Shown: in pieces, positions 26,024 to 33,626 of the stretch | How the letters are laid out: each line of letters begins with the position of its first letter | Numbering within the stretch: the first letter of the stretch is position 1 | Origin: Paraburkholderia solitsugae | GTDB taxonomy: Bacteria; Pseudomonadota; Gammaproteobacteria; Burkholderiales; Burkholderiaceae | Assembly: GCF_013177695.1 (NCBI RefSeq) | Contig: NZ_WOEY01000131.1 | Coordinates: 1-64,000, forward strand | Length of the DNA: 64,000 nucleotides | Reading direction: 5' to 3' | The notes under the pieces: generated by a model | The model's input: only the letters and a program-made list of their open reading frames with translations | Told to the model about the DNA's origin: nothing | Database searches by the model: none | Translations under genes and position numbers: made by a program

Positions 26024-27580
26024 CTACGAGTCGGACACCGGATCTTTCCAGTCATCGGGCATTACGATTTTCGCCGTGATGCCCGCGTGCTGCTCCAGAA
26101 GGAAGAGCAAATTGCTGCCGCTTAACAGTTCGATCGGCTTATTGTTGGCAAAGTCGAAGGCCGCTTTGCCGTATCCGCTCGTGGTGACGAGGATGCCCTT
26201 TGAAGCACCTTCGTTTTGCATGGTCCCGAACAAATCACGAACCGCGCTAACACCAACGGTATTCTTGTACCGCTTTGCCTGGATAACAACTTTACCGCCA
26301 AAAATTGGGCGTGGATCGTAGGCAACGCAGTCCACGCCGCCATCGCGAGAGGCTTGCGTGAGCTTGGTTTCAAGCCCCATTTTTTCGAAGAGGTTTGTGA
26401 TTAACGATTCGAAGTCGCTTGGCGTCAGGTCCATGAGGTTGGCACGTTGATCGAGCGTCGAAATGACGTCCCGTTCCTCAATGAATCGCGGATCAACCAT
26501 ATTGAATTCGAGGATTGGTCTAACCGGAGCCAACTCGGAGGGACTCTTTGACAGCGAGGCATTGAGCGTCCTAAGGCACGCAACAGGATCGACTTGACTG
26601 AGATCGAGACCGTCGAAAATCTCGCGAGTTGTCCGAACTGTAACGAGACAAGGGCGGATGCCCCGACCCGATCCTCGATCGATCGTATCAACGAATCCAT
26701 TGACAATGATTGATTCAATCTGACCGTAGTAGTCCACGGAAAACATTTCGTGTAAGACGCGGATGACCATCTGCGCTACTACTGAGGTGTATAGCGCTCG
26801 TCGCTGAGCTTCCGTGCGCGCAGTCTCGGCGATGGAGTCGGTAGCTTTCACGTACTTGTATGCCTTGACGCTGGGTATGGCTTCGTCGAATTCGGGAAGA
26901 TCAAACTCGACGACGAGCTGTTTCGACTCGGCGACGTATGCAAGTTTGCCATTGCCCTCGAACCCCTCCGGCAGATGCTGAAACGACTCTTTTTGAATCC
27001 TCTCAAACAATTCTTGCATCACGTCAGGGACACCCTGCTCCAGATCGGCCATCCACTTTTTTACGGCTGAGAGCCTTTCGCTTTCGGCGGCTTTCAAATC
27101 GGCAACCATGCGATCATGCTCGTCGCGCTTTTTCGCGATCTCCGCCAGCCGAGCCTGTTCTTTCTGGGCGTAGTCAATTTCTTCCTGCGCAAATTTCGAC
27201 CGGGCTTCGTCAAAACGTTTTTGATATCCGGCTGCGACCCATGGGAGCCAACCGATCAACCGGCTGGGTTGATCGGGAAACCACATTTGAGGTTTAGTGA
27301 ACTCTAAATCTAAGCTGCCCAAGGACAGCCTAGGATATTCTCGCTCGGTCAGCATCTTCTTGAAATCAACCTTCATCGGCTGCTTGACCCTCGCGGCGAG
27401 GATGTTTTCAAGATCAAATATCCTCTCGTCCAACTCGACATTGAGCGCTGCCACTTCCTGCATCCTGGATTCGAGATAGTCTTGCTTGGCCTCTTTGGCT
27501 TGCCGCACCACCTCGCGTTCGTACTCGCGAGCGGCTCGCGCGCGGGCGCGTTCAGCTTGAGCCGAATAGTTCTGTGCCAT
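26024..27580 (-). CDS. Mrr-like restriction endonuclease with coiled-coil N-terminus
   Basis: A 518-residue protein. Residues about 5-60 and 115-185 are highly charged and predicted coiled coil (runs such as AQKEQARLAEIAKKRDEH). The middle (about 190-370) has no recognised domain. Residues 381-505 form a PD-(D/E)XK nuclease of the Mrr type: DFESLITNLFEKMG, SRDGGVD (Asp413/Asp417), VVIQAKRYK (Gln434, Lys436) and GILVTTSGYG. Mrr-like enzymes cut modified or foreign DNA. The start at MAQNYSAQ has GGGGGA in front; the longer frame adds 15 residues. First gene of the minus-strand cargo that continues with the small proteins. Confidence 0.88.
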   Translation of the reverse strand: MAQNYSAQAERARARAAREYEREVVRQAKEAKQDYLESRMQEVAALNVELDERIFDLENILAARVKQPMKVDFKKMLTEREYPRLSLGSLDLEFTKPQMWFPDQPSRLIGWLPWVAAGYQKRFDEARSKFAQEEIDYAQKEQARLAEIAKKRDEHDRMVADLKAAESERLSAVKKWMADLEQGVPDVMQELFERIQKESFQHLPEGFEGNGKLAYVAESKQLVVEFDLPEFDEAIPSVKAYKYVKATDSIAETARTEAQRRALYTSVVAQMVIRVLHEMFSVDYYGQIESIIVNGFVDTIDRGSGRGIRPCLVTVRTTREIFDGLDLSQVDPVACLRTLNASLSKSPSELAPVRPILEFNMVDPRFIEERDVISTLDQRANLMDLTPSDFESLITNLFEKMGLETKLTQASRDGGVDCVAYDPRPIFGGKVVIQAKRYKNTVGVSAVRDLFGTMQNEGASKGILVTTSGYGKAAFDFANNKPIELLSGSNLLFLLEQHAGITAKIVMPDDWKDPVSDS

Positions 27581-27649
27581 AAACTGGTCCCCCGGAGATC
27601 GAATGATTCTTTTTCGTGGTCGCAATTGCGCTGCGGGAACATAATAACA

Positions 27650-27955
27650 ATTGCAACTATGTCCATGGGGGCGAAAATTCTATGGGCTACCCCCGGCCCC
27701 TGTAGTTGGCGAGCCGCGCTTGGCGGCGTACTGGGAAAAGGAATTCTTTCTCCGAGCGAGGGATCGGGGCGCTTATCGGTTCCTTTTCAATGGTCGAGTT
27801 CGAAAGGATGCTCGGTACGCAGGGGAAATACATAAGCTCAGCATTGCTTGCGCTTGGCCAGCCAAGCGCGCCGCCGGGTTCAGGAGGACAATATCATCGG
27901 TATTGGGTGCCGCCCCAGCGTGAAACTCGAGTACTTGATCGCAGCATCGTCTAGA
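27650..27955 (+). pseudogene. Degenerate relative of the 92-residue backbone gene
   Basis: In one plus-strand frame residues FSMVEFERMLGTQGKYIS and, later, GQYHRYWVPPQ match the 92-residue protein of 20029-20307, with the middle diverged. The matching DNA covers about 27779-27930. Upstream sequence is unrelated to that gene; a neighbouring frame reads YWEKEFFLRARDRGA. No good start or ribosome binding site is seen. It separates the nuclease block from the unknown membrane protein, so it is probably scar DNA from earlier cargo exchange. Confidence 0.7.
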
Positions 27956-27967
27956 CTCGCGACTGCA

Positions 27968-28867
27968 CTACGATGCCGAGGCCATAATCGCTCGTGTCAG
28001 TGCGTCGGCGCGCGCGCCGAACCCGAGATCGACAGGGTACATGCTTGCTACAAACACTCGCCACATGTTCCCCTGCGCGCCGCGAAACACGTACAGCCTC
28101 GCATACTCTGATTTCCCCTGCACATTTCCGGTCATCTCGGCAAACCAGACAGGATGCGTTCCGATTGCGCCGGAAATTGGACTTCCAGTAATGCCAAATC
28201 CTGGCATCGCCGTCGCGACTTGTGAGCCATATTGCTCTAGCGTAAGTCCCGTTGAACTGAAGTCGAACATCGCCGCCTCTCGCTGTCCGTTGTAACTAGC
28301 GTAGGTCGCGCCAGCAAACGCCCCTTCCGGTGGCGTCATGGCCTGCCAGTTACTATCCAGGTAGATTGTCGTGTGGCTGGATGCGTTGCCCCACGGGGTA
28401 GTTGTCGGCGGAGGAGGAGCGGACGCAGGGGTCGCCGTTGCACTCGGCGCCGCGTTAGCGACTTGGGCAGATTGCGCGATTTGGGCGGGTTGTGACTGGC
28501 TGCCCTGTGAGGCGAACGAAGATATGCCTAGTAGCCTCGCGTCTTGCCCTTCCCTGAGGTCAACGCCAAACTGGATTAGCCCCCAAGCGATATTGAATAC
28601 AAGGATGCACCGCGCTACCAGTGTCCAAACCGGCCGCTCAACATTTGTGGCACAACGCCATGCCATATAAGCCCATGCAGCCCATATCCCGAGCACCACC
28701 AGTAACGCCCCTGCTTGATCGCTCGGACTGTCGGCAGACGGTGTCTGTGCGCGACGAATAATCCCATCAGCCGCCCCGATGAGGGCGATATTCAGGGGAG
28801 TACCGATAGTCCACCATACCTTGGCTAACCGTTCTTCACCGGCCCATGCCCGCTGTAGCATCCCCAT
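27968..28867 (-). CDS. Unknown membrane protein, island cargo
   Basis: A 299-residue protein when started at MGMLQRAWAG, where GGGG precedes the ATG; the frame extends to 28942 with a polar leader. Three hydrophobic segments lie at about 16-35, 53-74 and 83-105. A Ser/Gln/Ala/Pro linker follows at about 118-160 and the last 140 residues form a compact domain (LDSNWQAMTPPEGAFAG ... MWRVFVASMYP). I do not recognise the family. It is bracketed by degenerate backbone sequences and so behaves as a separate cargo unit; a defence role is only a guess from location. Confidence 0.7.
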   Translation of the reverse strand: MGMLQRAWAGEERLAKVWWTIGTPLNIALIGAADGIIRRAQTPSADSPSDQAGALLVVLGIWAAWAYMAWRCATNVERPVWTLVARCILVFNIAWGLIQFGVDLREGQDARLLGISSFASQGSQSQPAQIAQSAQVANAAPSATATPASAPPPPTTTPWGNASSHTTIYLDSNWQAMTPPEGAFAGATYASYNGQREAAMFDFSSTGLTLEQYGSQVATAMPGFGITGSPISGAIGTHPVWFAEMTGNVQGKSEYARLYVFRGAQGNMWRVFVASMYPVDLGFGARADALTRAIMASAS

Positions 28868-29009
28868 CGAATCCCCCGTGTAGTCGTCGCCTTTCGTTTC
28901 GCATGAGGCTATATCCCTCACATCGTCCTTTCTGCGCGCCACCCCACGTAATAGCCTGTCCCGATCCGCGTTATCTGGAAATTGTCCACAATCTTAGATT
29001 TGTAACTAT

Positions 29010-29140
29010 CGGCCTTTTTAGAAAAAATCTACGGGCTACCATGGAGACCACCCCGCCCCCGCGGTCGGTTAGCCCCCTTGGGGGGTGTTCCCGTATTCTG
29101 GGAAAAGAATTCTTTCATCAAGCGAAGGATTGGGGAGTGC
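29010..29140 (+). repeat. Second diverged copy of the cargo-boundary sequence
   Basis: Shares blocks with 27660-27780: TCTAYGGGCTACC, a C-rich tract, then CTGGGAAAAGAATTCTTTC and AGCGAAGGAT.GGGG. In one frame it reads LGKEFFHQAKDWG beside WEKEFFLRARDRG of the other copy. It lies just upstream of the membrane protein gene, so this cargo unit has related sequence on both sides. Confidence 0.6.
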
Positions 29141-29326
29141 CGGGGACGTGGAAATCGGGCGACACTAAAACCGCGTCGCTAACGATAATGGCCGGCAGCT
29201 CCTCGGCTTCCACCGCAAAACGCAGAAGAGTGACCGCCCCGCAAAACTGTGGATTTGCTGCACGGAATCATTGCGCCGACGCAAGCCGCCATGATCGGGC
29301 TGGAGCTTGTGGATGAGTGGGTAGCT

Positions 29327-29358
29327 GGGAGATAGTGAGGGGAATTTGGAGGGGAATT
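29327..29358. repeat. Right copy of the 32-bp island-end repeat
   Basis: Same orientation as 14645-14676 and 28/32 identical. TAGTGAGGGGAA and GAGGGGAATT are the shared blocks. Marks the right side of the island as arm-type attR DNA; the true crossover point may lie outside it. Confidence 0.65.
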
Positions 29359-29424
29359 CGAAGTGTATAACTGACGAACCTAGTGCTGGCGGGGATTTTC
29401 GGGCGATTTACATATAATGATCGA

Positions 29425-29496
29425 GTAAGCGATTCGCGCTGGGTTCTCCCGTTCGAATTCAAAACCCCGGCGTCGTGAGGCGGCCGGGGTTTTTTC
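29425..29496 (+). ncRNA. Candidate small RNA at the island/chromosome boundary
   Basis: A consensus -10 box TATAAT at 29413-29418 (in TACATATAATG) is followed about 45 bases later by a strong intrinsic terminator (CCCCGGC/GCCGGGG, 29461-29493, then a T-run) with no open reading frame between. The predicted transcript of about 70 bases also has small hairpins (GCGATTCGC, GGGTTCTCCC). The -35 region is poor. Small RNA 3' ends are known integrase targets, which fits the position. Confidence 0.4.
29461..29496 (+). terminator. Intrinsic terminator at the island right boundary
   Basis: Stem AAAACCCCGGC / GCCGGGGTTTT with an 11-base loop and T-run on the plus strand; the A-run in front also permits function on the minus strand. 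No protein gene ends here. Confidence 0.75.
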
Positions 29497-29624
29497 GTAC
29501 GGTCGCCAGTGGGTGAGTGCAGAAAGCGTTTGGAAAGGAATGCCGGTGCCTGGTATTTGAGACATTCGCTTGATCGATGTCGCAAGCCGCGGTAGCGACT
29601 CACCTCAAATTAGAACGCACCGCC

Positions 29625-29656
29625 CAAAAAAGAAACCCGGCACGGAGCCGGGTTTC
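29625..29656 (-). terminator. Intrinsic terminator of cspA
   Basis: Stem GAAACCCGGC / GCCGGGTTTC with a 5-base loop and TTTTTT on the minus strand, 22 bases after the cspA stop. Confidence 0.9.
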
Positions 29657-29678
29657 AAAGGACGGGTAACGAACAGTT

Positions 29679-29885
29679 TCAGGCAGGTGCCTGGATGTTC
29701 GATGCCTGTTTGCCTTTCGGGCCTTGCACGACCTCGAAGGTTACTTTCTGACCTTCCTTGAGGGTCTTGAACCCATTCATCTGGATGGCCGAGAAGTGTG
29801 CAAACAGATCCTCACCACCTTCGTCAGGCGTGATGAATCCGAAACCTTTTGCGTCATTGAACCATTTGACCGTACCAGTTGCCAT
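29679..29885 (-). CDS. cspA: Cold-shock protein (CspA family)
   Basis: A 68-residue single cold-shock domain that binds single-stranded nucleic acid and acts as RNA chaperone. RNP1 (KGFGFIT at 13-19) and RNP2 (DLFAHFS at 26-32) are intact. A GGGGAAG ribosome binding site precedes the ATG. The long upstream region may hold a structured leader as in other csp genes. Its place beside clpS is part of the conserved chromosomal order interrupted by the island. Confidence 0.96.
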   Translation of the reverse strand: MATGTVKWFNDAKGFGFITPDEGGEDLFAHFSAIQMNGFKTLKEGQKVTFEVVQGPKGKQASNIQAPA

Positions 29886-30439
29886 TCCAACTTCCCCTGT
29901 AACTCATGTCACTACCACGAGCCCTCGAAAAGCTCGACGACCGCGGGATGCAGCCGCTCCCTCCTCACAAGCTCACCATCGGCATTTTTTCGAATTATGG
30001 CTCAGTGAAAAAAGTGCCAGCTTGATTGTTGAGGCTCTTTATTCGAGTGTCAAGAAAATTTTGAGATGCCGTTGCCGCGTTGCAAACAGGCGTTTCCAGG
30101 GTTTTTCCCGCTTTTGTTTTGTTATGTGCGGTTGCCCAAGCGGGCGGTCTTGAAAAGTCGCATAATCGACGCACATGCTGTTCTGCGGGTCGCACACCGT
30201 CCGCTGGCCGGGCGAGCGCCTTCAGCCAGCACTGACAGGTTGTGCGATACTCGATCCGACTGCGGCGCAGCACGGCCGCGATGCATCACTGGATAGGGGC
30301 CGGCTCCGCAATCGGCTCGTCGAATGACGCAACGCTTTTGGGGGTAATCACCCATCAGGCGGGTGCGAACGGGCTCACCGGCCGGTCGGCCGGGTTTTGA
30401 CAGGATTGCGGGCCTGTCCTAGTTGTTTAGAATGGGTGT
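29886..30439. other. Divergent cspA/clpS control region
   Basis: About 550 bases without a supported gene. It contains the cspA leader and promoter on the minus strand and, near 30397, TTGACA about 40 bases before the clpS start, with only a weak -10 (TAGTTG at 17-base spacing, or TAGAAT further on). Small hairpins (GGGTAATCACCC, CCGGCC/GGCCGG) lie just before it. Confidence 0.5.
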
Positions 30440-30754
30440 ATGGCGATTATCCCGGACAAGCAGGACGGCACCGTACTGGAGCGGCAGGAAAAGAAGCTGA
30501 AGCCGCCGTCCATGTACAAGGTGGTGCTGCTGAATGACGACTTCACGCCGATGGAATTTGTCGTGATGATCGTGCAGGAATATTTCAATAAAGATCGTGA
30601 AACCGCAACGCAGGTCATGTTGAAGGTGCATCGCGAGGGCAGGGGAGTTTGTGGGGTCTATACGCGGGACATCGCGTCGACCAAAGTCGAGCAAGTCGTT
30701 ACCCACGCACGGCAGGCCGGGCATCCGCTGCAGTGTGTGATGGAGGAAGCATGA
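30440..30754 (+). CDS. clpS: ClpS adaptor of the ClpAP protease
   Basis: A 104-residue adaptor that brings N-degron substrates to ClpA. The core motif VVLLNDDFTPMEFVV, which forms the N-end-residue pocket, is at about 28-42, and the ClpA-binding segment VHREGRGVCGVYTRDIA follows. The disordered N-terminus needed to engage ClpA is present. Its stop overlaps the clpA start (ATGA), so both are made from one transcript. Confidence 0.97.
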   Translation: MAIIPDKQDGTVLERQEKKLKPPSMYKVVLLNDDFTPMEFVVMIVQEYFNKDRETATQVMLKVHREGRGVCGVYTRDIASTKVEQVVTHARQAGHPLQCVMEEA

Positions 30755-33048
30755 TTGCCCAGGAACTGGAAGTCAGCCTGCACATGGCGTTCATGGAAGC
30801 ACGCCAGGCGCGGCACGAGTTCATCACGGTCGAACATCTTTTGCTGGCACTGTTGGACAATCCAACGGCTGCAGAGGTGTTGCGTGCATGCGCGGCCAAT
30901 ATCGAGGATCTGCGCCAGAACCTGCGCAATTTCATTCATGACAACACGCCAACCGTGCCTGGCACGGACGACGTCGACACGCAGCCCACGCTGGGTTTCC
31001 AGCGTGTGATCCAGCGCGCGATCATGCATGTGCAATCCACCTCGAATGGCAAGAAGGAAGTGACCGGCGCGAATGTGCTGGTGGCGATCTTCGGCGAGAA
31101 GGATTCGCATGCGGTGTACTACCTGCAGCAGCAGGGCGTCACGCGTCTGGATGTGGTGAATTTCATCTCGCATGGCATCGCCAAGACCAGCAGCACGGAC
31201 GCCGCGAAAGCGAGCGACGCGAATGCCGAGTCCGACGAAGCCGCCGCGCAGAAGGAAACGCCGCTCGCCCAGTTCACGCAAAACCTGAACCAGATGGCGA
31301 AAGACGGCCGCATCGATCCGCTGATCGGGCGCGAGTCGGAAGTCGAGCGTGTGGTGCAGGTGCTGTGCCGCAGGCGCAAAAACAATCCGTTACTGGTCGG
31401 TGAGGCCGGGGTCGGCAAGACGGCGATCGCCGAAGGGCTCGCCTGGCGCATTACGCGTGGCGAAGTGCCGGATATTCTGGCCGATGCGCAGGTGTATTCG
31501 CTCGACATGGGCGCGCTGCTCGCCGGCACCAAGTATCGCGGCGACTTCGAACAGCGCCTGAAAACGGTCCTCAAGGAATTGAAGGAACGTCCGCACGCGA
31601 TCCTGTTCATCGACGAAATTCATACGCTGATCGGCGCGGGCGCTGCGTCGGGCGGCACGCTGGACGCATCGAATCTGCTGAAGCCGGCGTTGTCGTCGGG
31701 CACGCTCAAGTGCATCGGCGCGACCACGTTCACGGAATATCGCGGCATCTTCGAAAAAGACGCGGCTTTGTCGCGCCGTTTCCAGAAGGTCGACGTGACC
31801 GAGCCGACCGTCGAACAGACGGTGGCGATCCTGCGCGGGCTGAAGTCGCGTTTCGAAGAGCACCACGGCGTGAAGTATTCGTCGGGTGCGTTGTCGGCCG
31901 CGGCTGAATTGTCGGCACGCTTCATCACGGATCGTCATCTGCCGGACAAGGCGATCGACGTGATCGACGAAGCAGGCGCGGCGCAACGCATCCTGCCGAA
32001 GTCGAAGCAGAAGAAGACCATCGGCAAGAACGAGATCGAAGAAATCATCTCGAAGATTGCGCGCGTCCCGCCGCAAAGCGTGTCGCAAGACGATCGCAGC
32101 AAGCTGCAAACGCTGGATCGCGATCTGAAGAGCGTGGTGTTCGGGCAAGACCCGGCCATCGACGCGCTGTCGGCCGCGATCAAGATGGCGCGTGCGGGCC
32201 TCGGCAAGCTGGACAAGCCGATCGGTGCGTTCCTGTTCTCCGGCCCCACGGGCGTCGGCAAGACGGAAGTGGCGAAGCAACTGGCGTTCACGCTGGGGAT
32301 CGAGCTGATCCGCTTCGACATGTCGGAATACATGGAGCGTCATGCGGTGAGCCGTTTGATCGGTGCGCCGCCGGGCTATGTCGGTTTCGATCAGGGCGGT
32401 CTGTTGACCGAAGCCGTCACGAAGAAGCCGCACTGCGTGCTGCTGCTCGACGAAATCGAGAAGGCGCATCCGGACATCTACAACGTGCTGTTGCAGGTGA
32501 TGGACCACGGCACGCTGACGGACAACAACGGCCGCAAGGCGGATTTCCGCAACGTCATCATCATCATGACGACGAACGCGGGCGCCGAGGCAATGGGCAA
32601 GGCGGTGATCGGCTTCACGAACCGTCGGGAAACCGGCGACGAAATGGTCGACATCAAGCGCATGTTCACGCCGGAGTTCCGTAACCGTCTGGACGCAACG
32701 ATCAGCTTCCGCTCGCTCGATGAAGAAATCATCATGCGTGTGGTCGACAAGTTCCTGATGCAACTGGAAGATCAGCTGCATGAGAAGAAGGTCGACGCGC
32801 TCTTCACCGACGCGCTGCGTGCTCACCTCGCGAAACACGGTTTCGATCCGTTGATGGGCGCGCGGCCGATGCAGCGTCTGATCCAGGACACGATCCGTCG
32901 TGCGCTGGCCGACGAGTTGCTGTTCGGCAAGCTGATGAACGGCGGCCGCGTGACGGTCGACGTGGATGCGGAAGACAAGGTGCAGTTGACCTTCGACGAA
33001 CATCCGGCACCGCGCAATCCGAATCCTGAAGCGGTTGAGGTCGAGTAA
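30751..33048 (+). CDS. clpA: ClpA, ATPase subunit of the ClpAP protease
   Basis: A 765-residue AAA+ unfoldase. The N-domain (IAQELEVSLHMAF...) docks ClpS. Two ATPase modules are seen: Walker A GEAGVGKTA near 218 and GPTGVGKTE near 503. The ClpP-contact tripeptide is IGF (VIGFTNRRE), a usual variant of IGL. The start at the ATGA overlap with clpS is preferred to the longer frame inside clpS. The gene is followed by a very strong terminator. Confidence 0.97.
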   Translation: MIAQELEVSLHMAFMEARQARHEFITVEHLLLALLDNPTAAEVLRACAANIEDLRQNLRNFIHDNTPTVPGTDDVDTQPTLGFQRVIQRAIMHVQSTSNGKKEVTGANVLVAIFGEKDSHAVYYLQQQGVTRLDVVNFISHGIAKTSSTDAAKASDANAESDEAAAQKETPLAQFTQNLNQMAKDGRIDPLIGRESEVERVVQVLCRRRKNNPLLVGEAGVGKTAIAEGLAWRITRGEVPDILADAQVYSLDMGALLAGTKYRGDFEQRLKTVLKELKERPHAILFIDEIHTLIGAGAASGGTLDASNLLKPALSSGTLKCIGATTFTEYRGIFEKDAALSRRFQKVDVTEPTVEQTVAILRGLKSRFEEHHGVKYSSGALSAAAELSARFITDRHLPDKAIDVIDEAGAAQRILPKSKQKKTIGKNEIEEIISKIARVPPQSVSQDDRSKLQTLDRDLKSVVFGQDPAIDALSAAIKMARAGLGKLDKPIGAFLFSGPTGVGKTEVAKQLAFTLGIELIRFDMSEYMERHAVSRLIGAPPGYVGFDQGGLLTEAVTKKPHCVLLLDEIEKAHPDIYNVLLQVMDHGTLTDNNGRKADFRNVIIIMTTNAGAEAMGKAVIGFTNRRETGDEMVDIKRMFTPEFRNRLDATISFRSLDEEIIMRVVDKFLMQLEDQLHEKKVDALFTDALRAHLAKHGFDPLMGARPMQRLIQDTIRRALADELLFGKLMNGGRVTVDVDAEDKVQLTFDEHPAPRNPNPEAVEVE

Positions 33049-33066
33049 GTTCAGGTTGTACCTGAA

Positions 33067-33107
33067 AGCAGAACGGCGCGGGTTCAACCCGCGCCGTTCT
33101 GCTTTTT
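33067..33107 (+). terminator. Intrinsic terminator of clpSA
   Basis: Eighteen-base arms (AGCAGAACGGCGCGGGTT and its complement) almost without loop, ending in a T-run. The strongest hairpin terminator in the window; it can also stop minus-strand transcription arriving from dut. Confidence 0.95.
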
Positions 33108-33165
33108 GCCTTGTGCAAAGCGCTTCCCGGAAGCAATGCCTTTGCGCTTAGGACATCCTCGTGCC

Positions 33166-33612
33166 TTAGTGCTTGCCCGTGCTGCCGAACCCACCCGCGC
33201 CACGCTCGCTGGTTTCGAAATCGTCGACGATATTGAACTCGGCCTGGACCACTGGCACGATCACGAGTTGCGCAAGGCGCTCCATCGGATTCAGCACGAA
33301 CGTCGTCTCGCCACGATTCCACGTCGAGATCATCAGCTGGCCCTGGTAATCCGAGTCGATCAGGCCGACCAGGTTGCCCAGCACGATCCCATGCTTATGG
33401 CCCAAGCCCGAACGCGGCAGAATCAACGCCGCATAACCCGGATCGGCAACGTGAATCGCCAGACCCGTCGGCACCAGCGCGGTTTCGCCGGGTTTCAGCG
33501 TCAACGGCTCGTCGAGGCAGGCGCGCAGGTCGAGGCCCGCGCTGCCGTTGGTGGCGTAGGCCGGGAGCTGGTCGCGCATGCGCGCATCGAGAATCTTCAG
33601 GTCAAGTTTCAT
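33166..33612 (-). CDS. dut: dUTP diphosphatase
   Basis: A 148-residue homotrimeric dUTPase that hydrolyses dUTP to dUMP and pyrophosphate, limiting uracil in DNA and supplying thymidylate synthesis. Family motifs are complete: SAGLDLRA near 24, PRSGLGHKHG near 66, GLIDSDYQG near 83, RLAQLVIVP near 110 and the C-terminal arm RGAGGFGSTG that closes over the site. It overlaps no neighbour but follows the oxidoreductase gene by 14 bases. Confidence 0.97.
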   Translation of the reverse strand: MKLDLKILDARMRDQLPAYATNGSAGLDLRACLDEPLTLKPGETALVPTGLAIHVADPGYAALILPRSGLGHKHGIVLGNLVGLIDSDYQGQLMISTWNRGETTFVLNPMERLAQLVIVPVVQAEFNIVDDFETSERGAGGFGSTGKH

Positions 33613-33626
33613 GCAGGTTCGAAGGT

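Larger units (their letters stand above)
14633..29358. mobile_element. P4-like integrative satellite island with defence-type cargo
   Basis: The island occupies the gap between icd and cspA. Evidence: a tyrosine integrase at the left end, an AlpA-type regulator, a D5/P4-type primase-helicase, iteron-like repeats, small unknown backbone genes, and cargo on the opposite strand. Related 32-base sequences occur at both ends (14645-14676 and 29327-29358). No capsid, terminase or tail genes occur, as in P4-type satellites. The exact attachment core is not resolved, so the limits are approximate. Confidence 0.85.
28868..29678. other. Right end of the island and junction with the chromosome
   Basis: Over 800 bases without an intact gene. 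It holds, in order, a degenerate sequence related to 27660-27780 (about 29010-29140), the right island-end repeat at 29327-29358, a strong -10 box with a possible small RNA ending in a terminator at 29461-29493, and the terminator of cspA. AT content is higher than in the chromosome. Confidence 0.6.

Noticed and set aside
28846..29316. Plus-strand frame of 156 codons at the island right end
   Set aside because: It overlaps the start of the membrane protein gene and consists of unrelated pieces; only a short part resembles the other boundary copy, so it is counted as repeat remnant.
14633..29358. Complete prophage
   Set aside because: No capsid, portal, terminase, tail or lysis genes are found in the interval.
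29441..29462. GTTCGAATTC resembling a tRNA T-loop at the island end
   Set aside because: The flanking bases do not pair as a T-arm, no acceptor stem or CCA is found, and a promoter-terminator pair explains the region better.
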